The notes under the pieces are model-generated. The model searched no databases. It was not told the origin of the DNA and saw only the letters and a list, made by a program, of their open reading frames with translations. Source: Dictyobacter formicarum (lineage in GTDB: Bacteria; Chloroflexota; Ktedonobacteria; Ktedonobacterales; Ktedonobacteraceae). From it: a stretch of 64,000 nt of DNA. Position numbers and translations under genes: made by a program. Positions 33,923 through 42,855 of the stretch are shown here, one piece after another (position 1 is the stretch's first letter; each line of letters begins with the position of its first letter). Location: the NCBI RefSeq assembly GCF_016587435.1, contig NZ_BNJJ01000017.1, forward strand, positions 153,202-217,201, written 5' to 3'.

Positions 33923-33974
33923 GGACGGAGGTGCAGAGGGGTTGTGTTGATGGAGCAGATAGCTTCCTCCGTCC
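33923..33974 (+). terminator. Hairpin after the methyltransferase
   Basis: GGACGGAGG (33923-33931) and CCTCCGTCC (33966-33974) form a 9-bp stem with a long loop and no T-run. The assignment is weak. Confidence 0.35.
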
Positions 33975-34143
33975 TTGCAAGCAATGATCTACCACTGGAT
34001 TATTCCTTCGAGTTAAGAAACCTGGAAAGTGTCTGTGCCAGGATCATGAGCTTGACTCACCTTATTAATTTATTGTATTATCTGTATATCCAAATTAATT
34101 CGTTGGATAGATTGCCTACATAATAGGCTAGGATCTAAGATAT

Positions 34144-34236
34144 CAGACCGTGTTTGGGGTAGTCCCACAGGTCTATAAAATCAAAGCCCTGGAAGTGATT
34201 GGTCACGAGATCATTCCTGCGGTCGCGGACCTCTAG
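34144..34236 (+). pseudogene. 3' remnant of an LLM-class flavin oxidoreductase
   Basis: The frame ending at TAG 34234-34236 reads QTVFGVVPQVYKIKALEVIG and then HEIIPAVADL. This resembles the last helix of luciferase-like monooxygenases. Only about 30 residues survive, without a start. Confidence 0.45.
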
Positions 34237-34295
34237 TATCCGGCGGGGGGTGAGTTCTGTAGTGTGCCGAAAAGACGGCAGAAGGAGGTGCATCG

Positions 34296-35543
34296 ATGCC
34301 ATATCAATATAGATGGCTGGCAGTCATAGCAGTTGGCCTCTCACTTTTTCTCTCAGCGCTGGATGCGACTATTGTCGCGCTGGCGCTGCCGGTGATGGCC
34401 CACCATTTTCAGCTCTCGGATAGCCTGGCTTCGTCGATCACCTTGAGTTATGCAATCCCTATGACCTTGCTCATCTTGCCGGCTGGGGATCTTATCGGGC
34501 GTTTTCGGGTTTTGCCAACCTTCCTGGTGGCTGTGCTGGGCTTTGGGCTGGGGAGTCTCATCTGTGGCCTGGCGCCGAATTTCCTGATCCTCCTGGCGGG
34601 TCGTGTAATCCAGGGCGGTTTGGGTGCAGTGATTGCGACGCAGGGTTTTGCTGTGGCTGCGGCGATGGTTCCGCCGACAGAACGTGGACGAGCAGTTGGC
34701 CTGATTGGTTCCCTGGCTCCTCTGGGCGGAGTCACTGGTCCGGGTATTGGTGGCTTGCTCCTCTCTCACTGGAACTGGCCAGTTATTTTCTTTGTCAACG
34801 TACCAATTTGTTTGCTGGCGGCTCTGCTGGGGTTCTGGAGCCTGCGTGGAGTAACCATGGGGGATCGTCACTCGGGATCGCGGAATGGATTTCAGCATAT
34901 GGGAGCGTTGCTGCGGCGCCCGTCATTTCTTTGGGGGCTGCTTGGATTTCTCAGCAGCACGACTATTGCTGGAGGTCTCTACTACCTCTTTCCGTTTGAT
35001 CTGAGCAGCGTGCAGCACTTTACGCCTTCTGTGGCGGGTGTGTTGCTCTTGTGCATGCCACTTGGCATGGGGCTGATAGGATTTCTGGCAGGCTATCTGG
35101 CGGACCGCTATGGTGCACGGCCATTGACGCTAATCGGTACCGGTCTCCTTCTAGTCGGTTTAGTACTGCTCTTACTGGTGCTGTCGCATCCTACTTCTGT
35201 ACTTGATTGTACCTGGCGTCTGATGCTCATCGGTGTGGGTATGGGTCTCTTTAACGGCCCCAATCAAGCTTTGTTGATGAGTGTGGGTCACCGGGAGACC
35301 ATGGGCGCAGCTAGCGCGCTTTCTAATCTGAGTGCGCGTCTCGGATCGGTTTTCGGTCCATTGTTGCTGGGCATCCTCTGGTCTGTTCTACCAGGGCTTG
35401 CGTTGCAAATGAACGGCGGAGGAATTGTTTTGGCGTTTCTGGCCGTGCTGTGTGTTTTCTGTGCCTGGATAGCGAAGCCTCAAGCACAACAGGATCCGCG
35501 GCAAGGCGAGTCGGCACACGTTGAGCAGGAAGTTGCCCGGTGA
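34296..35543 (+). CDS. MFS drug-efflux-type transporter
   Basis: A 415-residue inner-membrane porter. LSALDATIVALALPVMAHHF is the opening of DHA2/EmrB-QacA-type exporters (motif D1). PAGDLIGRFRVLPTF is motif A. GRVIQGGLGAVIATQGFAVA and GSLAPLGGVTGPGIGGLLLS cover motifs B and C, the latter marking antiporters. Most DHA2 members have 14 helices and more than 450 residues; this one has about 12. AGAAGGAGG precedes ATG 34296. It probably exports toxic organic compounds with protons; the specificity is unknown. Confidence 0.86.
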   Translation: MPYQYRWLAVIAVGLSLFLSALDATIVALALPVMAHHFQLSDSLASSITLSYAIPMTLLILPAGDLIGRFRVLPTFLVAVLGFGLGSLICGLAPNFLILLAGRVIQGGLGAVIATQGFAVAAAMVPPTERGRAVGLIGSLAPLGGVTGPGIGGLLLSHWNWPVIFFVNVPICLLAALLGFWSLRGVTMGDRHSGSRNGFQHMGALLRRPSFLWGLLGFLSSTTIAGGLYYLFPFDLSSVQHFTPSVAGVLLLCMPLGMGLIGFLAGYLADRYGARPLTLIGTGLLLVGLVLLLLVLSHPTSVLDCTWRLMLIGVGMGLFNGPNQALLMSVGHRETMGAASALSNLSARLGSVFGPLLLGILWSVLPGLALQMNGGGIVLAFLAVLCVFCAWIAKPQAQQDPRQGESAHVEQEVAR

Positions 35544-35689
35544 GCAAAAGTAATGAAAGAAAGGAATTTCTTGAGGAAAGCTCAGGTTTCTGGGAACACG
35601 AACTTGACGGTGAATTGTTATATACATTACTATGAGTTAGAGTTGTCTTTTTAGGGCTACAATTATAAACCGGTAGAGGAAAAATAAAT

Positions 35690-36073
35690 ATGAACAAGTT
35701 GACACCGCAAGAAGAGCGGGTAATTTTGCATAAGGGGACTGAGGCTCCTTTTAGAAACGAGTATGATGAGTTTTTTGCCGACGGCACCTTTATCTGTCGG
35801 CGTTGTAACGCTCCCCTCTTTTCTTCGGAGAGCAAGTTCAATAGTGGCTGTGGCTGGCCAGCCTTTGATGAGAATTATCCGGATGCGGTACGCCGCGAGA
35901 TGGACGCTGATGGCAGGCGAACAGAGATTTTGTGCGCTAACTGTGGTGGTCACCTGGGACATGTCTTCACCGGTGAGCGCCTGACGGCTAAGAATACACG
36001 CCATTGTGTCAACTCCCTGTCAATTCGCTTTATCCCTAAAGGTAAAGAACTTCCTCCCACGTTGCACGAATAA
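35690..36073 (+). CDS. msrB: Peptide-methionine (R)-S-oxide reductase MsrB
   Basis: A 127-residue cytosolic repair enzyme that reduces methionine-R-sulfoxide in proteins using thioredoxin. Structural zinc pairs are CRRC and CANC. The substrate region is SGCGWPAFDENY. GGHLGHVFTGERLTAKNTRH precedes the catalytic Cys of RHCVNSLSIRF. The domain is complete and of normal length. A perfect terminator follows. The region from 35544 to 35689 is a short leader. Confidence 0.95.
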   Translation: MNKLTPQEERVILHKGTEAPFRNEYDEFFADGTFICRRCNAPLFSSESKFNSGCGWPAFDENYPDAVRREMDADGRRTEILCANCGGHLGHVFTGERLTAKNTRHCVNSLSIRFIPKGKELPPTLHE

Positions 36074-36086
36074 TGGTTCAATAAGA

Positions 36087-36124
36087 AAGCGAGCAGCCCG
36101 GCAATCTAGCCGGGCTGCTCGCTT
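36087..36124 (+). terminator. msrB terminator
   Basis: A perfect 16-bp GC-rich stem (36087-36102 with 36109-36124) with a 6-base loop, located 14 bases after the msrB stop. Confidence 0.85.
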
Positions 36125-36265
36125 AAGATCCCTATCATATCACTCGCAATGGCGTGTCCGGCGGCTATTCTGCGTCACCATGAGAACTGCATCCTCTATC
36201 TTGATAGAGATTCTTCCACGTTTCTCTCTATCTAAACGAGAATGCACGCGAAAGGTTTTGTTTCC

Positions 36266-36430
36266 ATGTGGCTTGAAGGACGGTTGGTTGAGAGTAGCCA
36301 ACCAGTACGTTTACACATAGCGAATGGCACCATTGGTACGATAGAAGAGATACACACTTCACCTTCCACCTCTCTCTGGATTGCACCAGGATGGATAGAT
36401 ATCCAGGTCAATGGAAGTCGGCCATTCTAA
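36266..36430 (+). pseudogene. N-terminal remnant of an NagA-type amidohydrolase
   Basis: The frame starting MWLEGRLVESSQPVRLHIAN runs to LWIAPGWIDIQVNG and then stops. IAPGWIDIQVNG is the start of the metal-dependent barrel in N-acetylglucosamine-6-phosphate deacetylases. The remaining 300 or more residues are lost. The 36431-36918 stretch after it is AT-rich with no gene. Confidence 0.6.
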
Positions 36431-36918
36431 GGAACATCTATGTTTCATTTTCAAAGCGCATTATTGTAGAGTCAAATACCCCTTGGAGTAGGTCTCTGGA
36501 ATCATTTCAAATTCCCATGTAATGTGGTATATCATATCTTTATGCAAATATTGCCACATATTTCCGCATACGTAACAAAAATAACAAATCTGCATTAAAA
36601 AAACCTCTTTGCTAGAGTCTTATATAGTGACACTCACACACAACTTTCTGTAGTAAATGTTCTGATTGCCGATCAATGGTTTATGATCACTTTTCCAAGG
36701 GTGTTTCTTCTGAACACAAATTTTCATGCGGAGTGATGTGTTTGCAGTGCATGATGTTTTAAAAGTAATTATGGTGCATTGACTGCGAAAGGAGAATAAC
36801 AAGTATCAATCCAATAAAAAAGAGCTATAGGTGTCTCTGAGGAAGGGATTGGTTGAAGGGGAGATTGATCCGTTATTTTGTCTTCGTAAGCGACCTCTTA
36901 TATTGAAGGATTCGATAC

Positions 36919-38724
36919 ATGATTAAAACAGTACTCTTGCGGCTGTATACGCGAATAGTTCAAGCACTTGATCAATCGGTTGGTTGGTATAGGATGCCAC
37001 TCCTTCTCGGACTTGTGATGCTAATCGCGATGCGTATCATCTTGAGGAAGCAGAACTTGTATGATACCTCTGGAGTGAAGTCGACAGGCTCAGGCAAATC
37101 TTCATCAGGTGGAGAGAACGCACGCTATCTGGTTGCACGCACGGCGGATGGAACCTATAACGATCTGGATATACCTACAATGGGCAGTGCCGGAACACGG
37201 TTCGGGAGGAACGTCCCACTTCAGGATGCGTATCCTGATACGGATAGTGCCATCCTCACGCCTAATCCTCGTATCGTTAGCCTCGAATTACTCGCTCGCG
37301 ACACCTTTCAACCTGCAACGACACTCAACCTACTTGCGGCTGCGTGGATTCAGTTCATGATCCACGACTGGTTTAGCCATGGCAAAAACCAGAAAGAGAA
37401 CCCATGGAAAGTGCCTCTGGCTGATAATGATCCCTGGCCGGAACATCCTATGACGATCCTGCGCACGAAGAGCGATCCAACACGGGCGCAAGGCCCTGAT
37501 GGCTTACCTCCCACCTATCTTAACGCCGTGACGCACTGGTGGGATGGTTCTCAGATTTATGGAAGCGATGAAGCGACCCAGACCAGCGTGCGATCAGGAA
37601 AAAATGGCAAACTGATACTTGGTGGGGATAACTTACTTCCTGTTGATGCGGCCACTGGCATCGATATAACCGGCGTCAATGGCAACTGGTGGGTTGGCCT
37701 GGCTTTGTTGCACACACTCTTCACGCTAGAACACAATGCGATCTGTGACCGCCTGCATGCAGAATATCCATCCTGGTCTGACGACGACCTGTTCGATCAT
37801 GCCCGACTCGTCAACGCAGCTCTTATGGCGAAGATCCATACCATCAATTGGACTCCTGCGATCCTCAGTCATCCTACTTTACAAGTTTCGATGAATGGTA
37901 ACTGGTGGGGAGTAGCGACGGAAAAAATATATAAACTCTTTGGGCGCATCAGTAAGAGTGAGGTTATCAGCGGAATTCCAGGCTCTCCTAAAGACCACTT
38001 TGGGGTACCCTACGCTATTACGGAAGAGTTTGTTTCTGTCTATCGCATGCATCCTCTCTTGCCTGACGAGATCAGCTTCCGTTCTGCAGTAAATGACGAA
38101 CTTATCCAGAGGCGAACTTTTGCTGAGGTTGTGGACAAACAGGCTCATGAGACCTTAGAGCAGATCTGTATGACGGATGTTCTTTATTCGTTTGGCACCT
38201 CGTATCCTGGCGCGATCACGCTGCACAATTATCCTCGCTTCCTTCAACAACGTACAGATCTGGATGGGACCATATTCGATCTGGCAACGATAGAAATTTT
38301 GCGCGATCGAGAACGTGGTGTGCCGCGTTACAATGAGTTTCGCAAGCTAGTTCATCGCCCACTTATCAAGAGTTTCGATGAACTGACTGACAACAAGGTA
38401 TGGGCGGAGGAGCTTCAACGCATCTACGACAACGATATCGACAAAGTCGACCTCATGGTTGGCTTGTATGCAGAGAGGCCCCCGAAAGGTTTTGGCTTCA
38501 GCGATACGGCCTTTCGTATCTTTATCCTCATGGCGTCCCGCCGCTTGAATAGTGACCGATTCTTCACAACCGATTATACTCCCACAGTCTACACTCAAGC
38601 TGGCATGGATTGGATTGTCAATAATGATATGACGACCGTCTTGCTGAGGCATTGTCCTGGTCTGGCACCATTGCTTAAAGGCGTAAAGAATGCCTTTGCA
38701 CCCTGGCCAAATGCGAAATCCTGA
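36919..38724 (+). CDS. Animal-type haem peroxidase / fatty-acid dioxygenase-like
   Basis: A 601-residue member of the peroxidase-cyclooxygenase superfamily, which includes alpha-dioxygenases and linoleate diol synthases. An N-terminal hydrophobic stretch (LLLGLVMLIAMRIIL, residues 28-42) probably anchors it. The distal His lies in FMIHDWFSHG. LHTLFTLEHNAICDRL covers the catalytic helix. The proximal His is in EEFVSVYRMHPLLPDEISF. PPTYLNAVTHWWDGSQIYGS is also typical. It may oxygenate lipids or another hydrophobic substrate. It leads a six-gene oxidative cluster, and the next gene starts 58 bases on. Confidence 0.85.
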   Translation: MIKTVLLRLYTRIVQALDQSVGWYRMPLLLGLVMLIAMRIILRKQNLYDTSGVKSTGSGKSSSGGENARYLVARTADGTYNDLDIPTMGSAGTRFGRNVPLQDAYPDTDSAILTPNPRIVSLELLARDTFQPATTLNLLAAAWIQFMIHDWFSHGKNQKENPWKVPLADNDPWPEHPMTILRTKSDPTRAQGPDGLPPTYLNAVTHWWDGSQIYGSDEATQTSVRSGKNGKLILGGDNLLPVDAATGIDITGVNGNWWVGLALLHTLFTLEHNAICDRLHAEYPSWSDDDLFDHARLVNAALMAKIHTINWTPAILSHPTLQVSMNGNWWGVATEKIYKLFGRISKSEVISGIPGSPKDHFGVPYAITEEFVSVYRMHPLLPDEISFRSAVNDELIQRRTFAEVVDKQAHETLEQICMTDVLYSFGTSYPGAITLHNYPRFLQQRTDLDGTIFDLATIEILRDRERGVPRYNEFRKLVHRPLIKSFDELTDNKVWAEELQRIYDNDIDKVDLMVGLYAERPPKGFGFSDTAFRIFILMASRRLNSDRFFTTDYTPTVYTQAGMDWIVNNDMTTVLLRHCPGLAPLLKGVKNAFAPWPNAKS

Positions 38725-38782
38725 AGACAACCAGTACATATTGTCAAGCGTTAGCTACTTTTCGGAAATGAAGGAGCGCGAA

Positions 38783-40168
38783 GTGAAACAACTTCATGTA
38801 CACAATTGGTTCGGTAGCATTGATTCGTCACCCTATGTTGTAGTGCAACCTGACAGCGTCGAGGATATCATCGAGATTATGCAAAATCATGAGAAGTATC
38901 CCAGTCCAGTTCGCGCTGTTGGCTCCAATCATTCCACAACACCTTGTGGAGTAGCTGAGGGTGGCACACTAGTCGATATGCGCAAAATGAATCGGATCAT
39001 AGAGATCAGGCCCGATTCTGTGACTGCCGAGGCCGGAGCACTCTACATTGACGTGAACCAGGAGTTGCAAAAGCACAACCTGCAATTTAATGTGAATGTG
39101 GAACTAGGGAACCTGACGATTGGAAGTGCCTCCTGTGGTGGAACCAAGGATGCATCGATGCCAGGTGAGTTTGGTCAGGTCTGTTCCTACGCTTCTGTAA
39201 TTAAGATGGTGACGCCTTCAGGAGAACTCCTAGAGATCACAGAAGATCAGCCCGAACTTTTACATGTAGCCCGATCGAGCTATGGTTTGTTCGGAATCAT
39301 TTATGAGGTGACATTCAAAGTACGACCTTTGCAAGCTATGACTGTGTATCATAAGTCATACACCCTTGATGAGTTTGCCAGCCAGCTCCCCACACTCAGG
39401 ACACAGGGGAACTCAATCATGCTGTATCTTAACCCGTTTCTGGATAGAGTTGTGGTTGAGTTCAGACGCTATCATGACACGAAAAAACCACAAAGTCTCA
39501 CGTCCTGGCAATGGAAAATACGGAACTTTATCTGGAGCACGCTTTCGCCATTCTATGCCTATTGTGTCACGAAGTATGTTCCGATTGTTCCTATCAGAGA
39601 TTTCCTGTTTAATCTGTTTAATCGGCTTATTTTCATCATTTGTGTCCTGCTCATTCGAGGAAACAATACCCTTGCAATCGCTCAACAAATTAGATACCCT
39701 GCAGTGGCAACAAACAGCAAATACACATTTAGCATTTGGGCCTTCCAGGAAGAGAATTACATCGATAACCTGCGGGCCTACTTTAAATTCTGTAAGGATT
39801 ACTATCGATCTACAGGCTATCGCTCCAATATGATCAGTGTTGGCTATCGCATCAACCAGGACGATAGTTCAATGTTCTCCTACTCGTTTCGAGGGACGGT
39901 CATGACCTTCGACCCGGTTTCTACTGGAAACCCAGGCTGGGAAGCATTTCTGACTGCCTATAATGAGCTGTGTAGTAGCCTTGGAGGCGTACCGTTGTTT
40001 AATCAAACTAACTTACTCACCTCTGAACAAGTTGCTCATGCATTCGGAGATCGCATCGCTACTTTCGAGAGCTATCGCAAGCGTTTTGATCCAACAAACC
40101 GCTTGCTCAATGGCTACTTCAGCAACCTTTTCACTGTGGAGGAACCCATATCGGATAGGACTTTATAA
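38783..40168 (+). CDS. FAD-linked oxidase of the aldonolactone-oxidase type
   Basis: 461 residues from GTG 38783, six bases after AAGGAG; upstream ATG codons lack a ribosome site. A PCMH-type FAD domain begins with YVVVQPDSVEDIIEIMQNHE and the flavin loop VRAVGSNHSTTPCGVAEGG, then GNLTIGSASCGGTKDASMPG. The His of SNHS may bind FAD covalently. The C-terminal domain ends KRFDPTNRLLNGYFSNLF, the usual closing motif of this family. A long hydrophobic patch (VPIRDFLFNLFNRLIFIICV) is unusual and hints at membrane contact. It probably oxidises an alcohol or lactone, producing H2O2 that the two neighbouring peroxidases could use. Confidence 0.8.
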   Translation: MKQLHVHNWFGSIDSSPYVVVQPDSVEDIIEIMQNHEKYPSPVRAVGSNHSTTPCGVAEGGTLVDMRKMNRIIEIRPDSVTAEAGALYIDVNQELQKHNLQFNVNVELGNLTIGSASCGGTKDASMPGEFGQVCSYASVIKMVTPSGELLEITEDQPELLHVARSSYGLFGIIYEVTFKVRPLQAMTVYHKSYTLDEFASQLPTLRTQGNSIMLYLNPFLDRVVVEFRRYHDTKKPQSLTSWQWKIRNFIWSTLSPFYAYCVTKYVPIVPIRDFLFNLFNRLIFIICVLLIRGNNTLAIAQQIRYPAVATNSKYTFSIWAFQEENYIDNLRAYFKFCKDYYRSTGYRSNMISVGYRINQDDSSMFSYSFRGTVMTFDPVSTGNPGWEAFLTAYNELCSSLGGVPLFNQTNLLTSEQVAHAFGDRIATFESYRKRFDPTNRLLNGYFSNLFTVEEPISDRTL

Positions 40169-40308
40169 GACTTCATCAGTGAATGGAGACGTGTGGGAGC
40201 CAGGAGCTCGAGGTCAGATCTAGATGCTGCCGGATGGGCAATAATCTCATAACGAAGGTGCAGGACATGGTTGGTAAGTCAACGAGAACAGAAGCAGAGA
40301 GGTGAACG

Positions 40309-40917
40309 ATGGCGACAGCGGGCCAAACATTTGAGAATCCCGTGACGGGTGAGAGGATGGTGTTCAATAAAACAGCACACGAGACGGACGGGACGCTGCT
40401 GGATATCGAATTCTTTGTCAAACCCTCTTCTGAGAAAGGGTTAGCCGCCCATTTCCATCCGCACTTCGCTGAACGAGCCGAGATCATCGCCGGTTCAGCC
40501 CATTATAAACTAGGTCAGACCGAACTGCCAGCAGAAGCAGGCGATGAGATTCTATTACCGAAAGACATTCCACATATCCATCCGTGGAATATAGGTAGTG
40601 ATGTGTTACATTGGCGGAAGATTACGCAATTAGACAAACCAGATAGCCACATGCTCTTAGCTTCAGCAGCGTTTTTCGAGTCGTTGTACGCTTTAGCTCA
40701 ACAGGGAAAGGTAGAAAAAAATGGTTTGCCCAAAAATCCACTGCAAACTATTGTGTTGTTGCAGGCGCTTCAGCCCTCAGCATATGTTGCAGGACTCCCC
40801 ATTTGGATCCAACGACCATTGTTCGGAGTGTTGGCAGCCATTGGACAAGCACTAGGCTACAAATCTTCTTACACCGCGGTCAGTACATCTAGTACACCAG
40901 ACCGACTCTCTCGTTAG
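40309..40917 (+). CDS. Cupin-domain protein
   Basis: A 202-residue protein with one cupin barrel in residues 1-115. Metal ligands appear in LAAHFHPHFAERAEIIAGSA and LPKDIPHIHPWNIG. The C-terminal 80 residues are helical and hydrophobic (GLPIWIQRPLFGVLAAIGQA), perhaps membrane-associated. AGAGAGG precedes ATG 40309. It is the third gene of the peroxidase cluster and probably a dioxygenase, isomerase or sensor in that pathway. Confidence 0.75.
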   Translation: MATAGQTFENPVTGERMVFNKTAHETDGTLLDIEFFVKPSSEKGLAAHFHPHFAERAEIIAGSAHYKLGQTELPAEAGDEILLPKDIPHIHPWNIGSDVLHWRKITQLDKPDSHMLLASAAFFESLYALAQQGKVEKNGLPKNPLQTIVLLQALQPSAYVAGLPIWIQRPLFGVLAAIGQALGYKSSYTAVSTSSTPDRLSR

Positions 40918-40998
40918 GTTGGCTCTGGTTTGTATAAGATAGTTCCTTTGTAATAATCGTACGCCTGGAACGACACATCCTAAAAAGGAGAATAACTC

Positions 40999-41427
40999 AT
41001 GTCATCCGAGGAAAGCAAGACGCTTGCTCAGGAATACTTTGAAAGACTCATAAACGTTCATAACGTTGCTGTGGTAGACGAGTTGTTTGACTCCAATATT
41101 AGATTCCATGATCCCGCTATTCCTGGTGGAAGTATTAGTGGCCTGGACGCCATCAAGCTCTTCTTTAACACCTTCTTTGCTGCATTTCCCGATGTTCAAT
41201 TCACTATTGAGGATTTGTTGGCCGAAGATGACAAGGTTTCGGCTCGCTTTACGTGGCGCGGGACTCATAGGAGCACAATCCTGGGTATAGTTGCAACCCA
41301 CAAGGTGGTGACAGTGCCAGGAACAAACATCTTCCATATGGCGAACAACAAGATTGTGGAAGTGCGTGTCTGTATGGACACACTCCTGTTCGTAAAACAA
41401 CTCGTTGAACTCCCTCAGTTCGGATAG
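40999..41427 (+). CDS. SnoaL-like polyketide-cyclase-type protein
   Basis: A 142-residue NTF2-fold protein: AQEYFERLINVHNVAVVDEL, IRFHDPAIPGGSISGLDAIK, ARFTWRGTHRS and VPGTNIFHMANNKIVEVRVC. These are the marks of the SnoaL/ester-cyclase family, including the FHDP motif. Such proteins catalyse cyclisation, isomerisation or hydration. AAAAGGAG lies before ATG 40999. It belongs to the peroxidase cluster, where it may act on an oxidised intermediate. Confidence 0.82.
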   Translation: MSSEESKTLAQEYFERLINVHNVAVVDELFDSNIRFHDPAIPGGSISGLDAIKLFFNTFFAAFPDVQFTIEDLLAEDDKVSARFTWRGTHRSTILGIVATHKVVTVPGTNIFHMANNKIVEVRVCMDTLLFVKQLVELPQFG

Positions 41428-41452
41428 GTGATTATTGAGGAGAAGGAGCGTC

Positions 41453-42730
41453 ATGTCGCATCAGATAGCACTGACGATAATTACCAGGATCAAGACTGGG
41501 GAGACGGAAAATCTCAAGCAACTGCTTACAAACATGAATGATACTGTTGCAAATAACGTGATCATCCCTTTTGGGAAGCTCTCCAAGACTCACTTTGCAC
41601 GGTTCATGGTACTGGATGAATCGATTGATGTGGATGGCTTGTCCATTGCACCGAGTCTGGTGTTCATGATTGACTGCGATGCTCCACTTGATCGAAATCT
41701 GAAAGAACTCGTGGATGTAGCGGGCGCGGGACTTGATAAGATCTATTGCCATTGTGAAGGTTATCCTTGTCATAGTGAAGTAACGCCCGGAAAGCGACTG
41801 GCATACCTTCGCTCCAACATGGAGAAGACCAACTTGTTCTATGTGAATACAATTGGCAGGACTGTACAACAAATCCGCCAGGAGGCACAACTGAGAAAGG
41901 CTATTCAAGACTTCCTGGACCATTCTCAGCAAGACTGGGAGAAGCAGGATCCTGTGAAAGTCCGTGCTGCAATCCAGTCATTCGTGCTCAGTGAGCTCAG
42001 GTTAAGCTGGGCCAGGAAACCCGCGACACCACCGAGCTTTTTTTTCAGGCTGAAGGAAACGCTACACATGGTCGGAGTGCCGCTTTTCCTACTTATCTTC
42101 TTCCCTCTTGTTTTTCCGGCCTTTCTTCTATGGTTGGTGCTACTCCGTTTCCATGAGCTCACCGATCCTGTGCTACCTATCAAGCTTGATCCCACACACA
42201 TACAGGCGCTCGAGGGTGACGAGGATTTTATCGTACAAAACCAGTTCGCCACCGTTGGCTACGTCAAGTCTGGATGGTTCTGGCGACTCACTACTATAGT
42301 CAACTTTTGGCTCGCGAATTACGCCACCCGCCACATTTTTAACAAAGGAAGTCTTGCTGGATTAAGGACTGTCCACTTCGGCCATTTGATAAGGATCAAT
42401 GATAATCGGCGCGTGATCTTCACCAGCTACTATGATGGCAGTCTTGAAAGCTATATGGATGATTTTATCGACAAAGTTGCCTGGGTATTAAATACAGCTT
42501 TCGGTAATATCATTGGCTACCCCAGGACCAGATGGCTGATTTTGGATGGTGCGAGAGACGAACAAGGCTTCAAAAACTATAATCGTGGGCATCAAGTACG
42601 AACACAGGTTTGGTACTCAGCTTACGATAATCTTACAGCGGTCAACCTTGAGAACAATGCGAAGATCCGAGCGGGACTCTTTGGTGATATGAGTATATCC
42701 GAAGCTGAGGAGTGGCTCCGTCTCTTGTGA
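41453..42730 (+). CDS. Unknown protein with a central membrane segment, peroxidase cluster
   Basis: 425 residues from ATG 41453 (AAGGAG four bases upstream). Residues 1-95 look like a ferredoxin-fold half, ALTIITRIKTGETENLKQLL to SLVFMIDCDAP, which resembles a DyP-like or stress-response dimeric barrel. A central hydrophobic stretch (VGVPLFLLIFFPLVFPAFLL, about 205-235) is probably one or two spans. The C-terminal 150 residues (GRHI-type TVHFGHLIRINDNRRVIFTS, YYDGSLESYMDDFIDKVAWV) form a second soluble domain. It is adjacent to the DyP gene and may be its partner. I do not recognise a characterised family. Confidence 0.6.
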   Translation: MSHQIALTIITRIKTGETENLKQLLTNMNDTVANNVIIPFGKLSKTHFARFMVLDESIDVDGLSIAPSLVFMIDCDAPLDRNLKELVDVAGAGLDKIYCHCEGYPCHSEVTPGKRLAYLRSNMEKTNLFYVNTIGRTVQQIRQEAQLRKAIQDFLDHSQQDWEKQDPVKVRAAIQSFVLSELRLSWARKPATPPSFFFRLKETLHMVGVPLFLLIFFPLVFPAFLLWLVLLRFHELTDPVLPIKLDPTHIQALEGDEDFIVQNQFATVGYVKSGWFWRLTTIVNFWLANYATRHIFNKGSLAGLRTVHFGHLIRINDNRRVIFTSYYDGSLESYMDDFIDKVAWVLNTAFGNIIGYPRTRWLILDGARDEQGFKNYNRGHQVRTQVWYSAYDNLTAVNLENNAKIRAGLFGDMSISEAEEWLRLL

Positions 42731-42855
42731 GGAGAGCATATACAGCGGAGCTACATCGACTCTTCTTTTCAAGATGCGCATGCCAAAGAGTACATCAGGG
42801 TTTTACTCATCCAAAGGGCTACCTGGACTGAACTATCACGAGCGAGAGGACTCTT

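Noticed and set aside
34353..34898. 181-residue open frame on the minus strand
   Set aside because: Antisense to the MFS transporter, of biased Arg/Gln/Ser composition, with no ribosome site.
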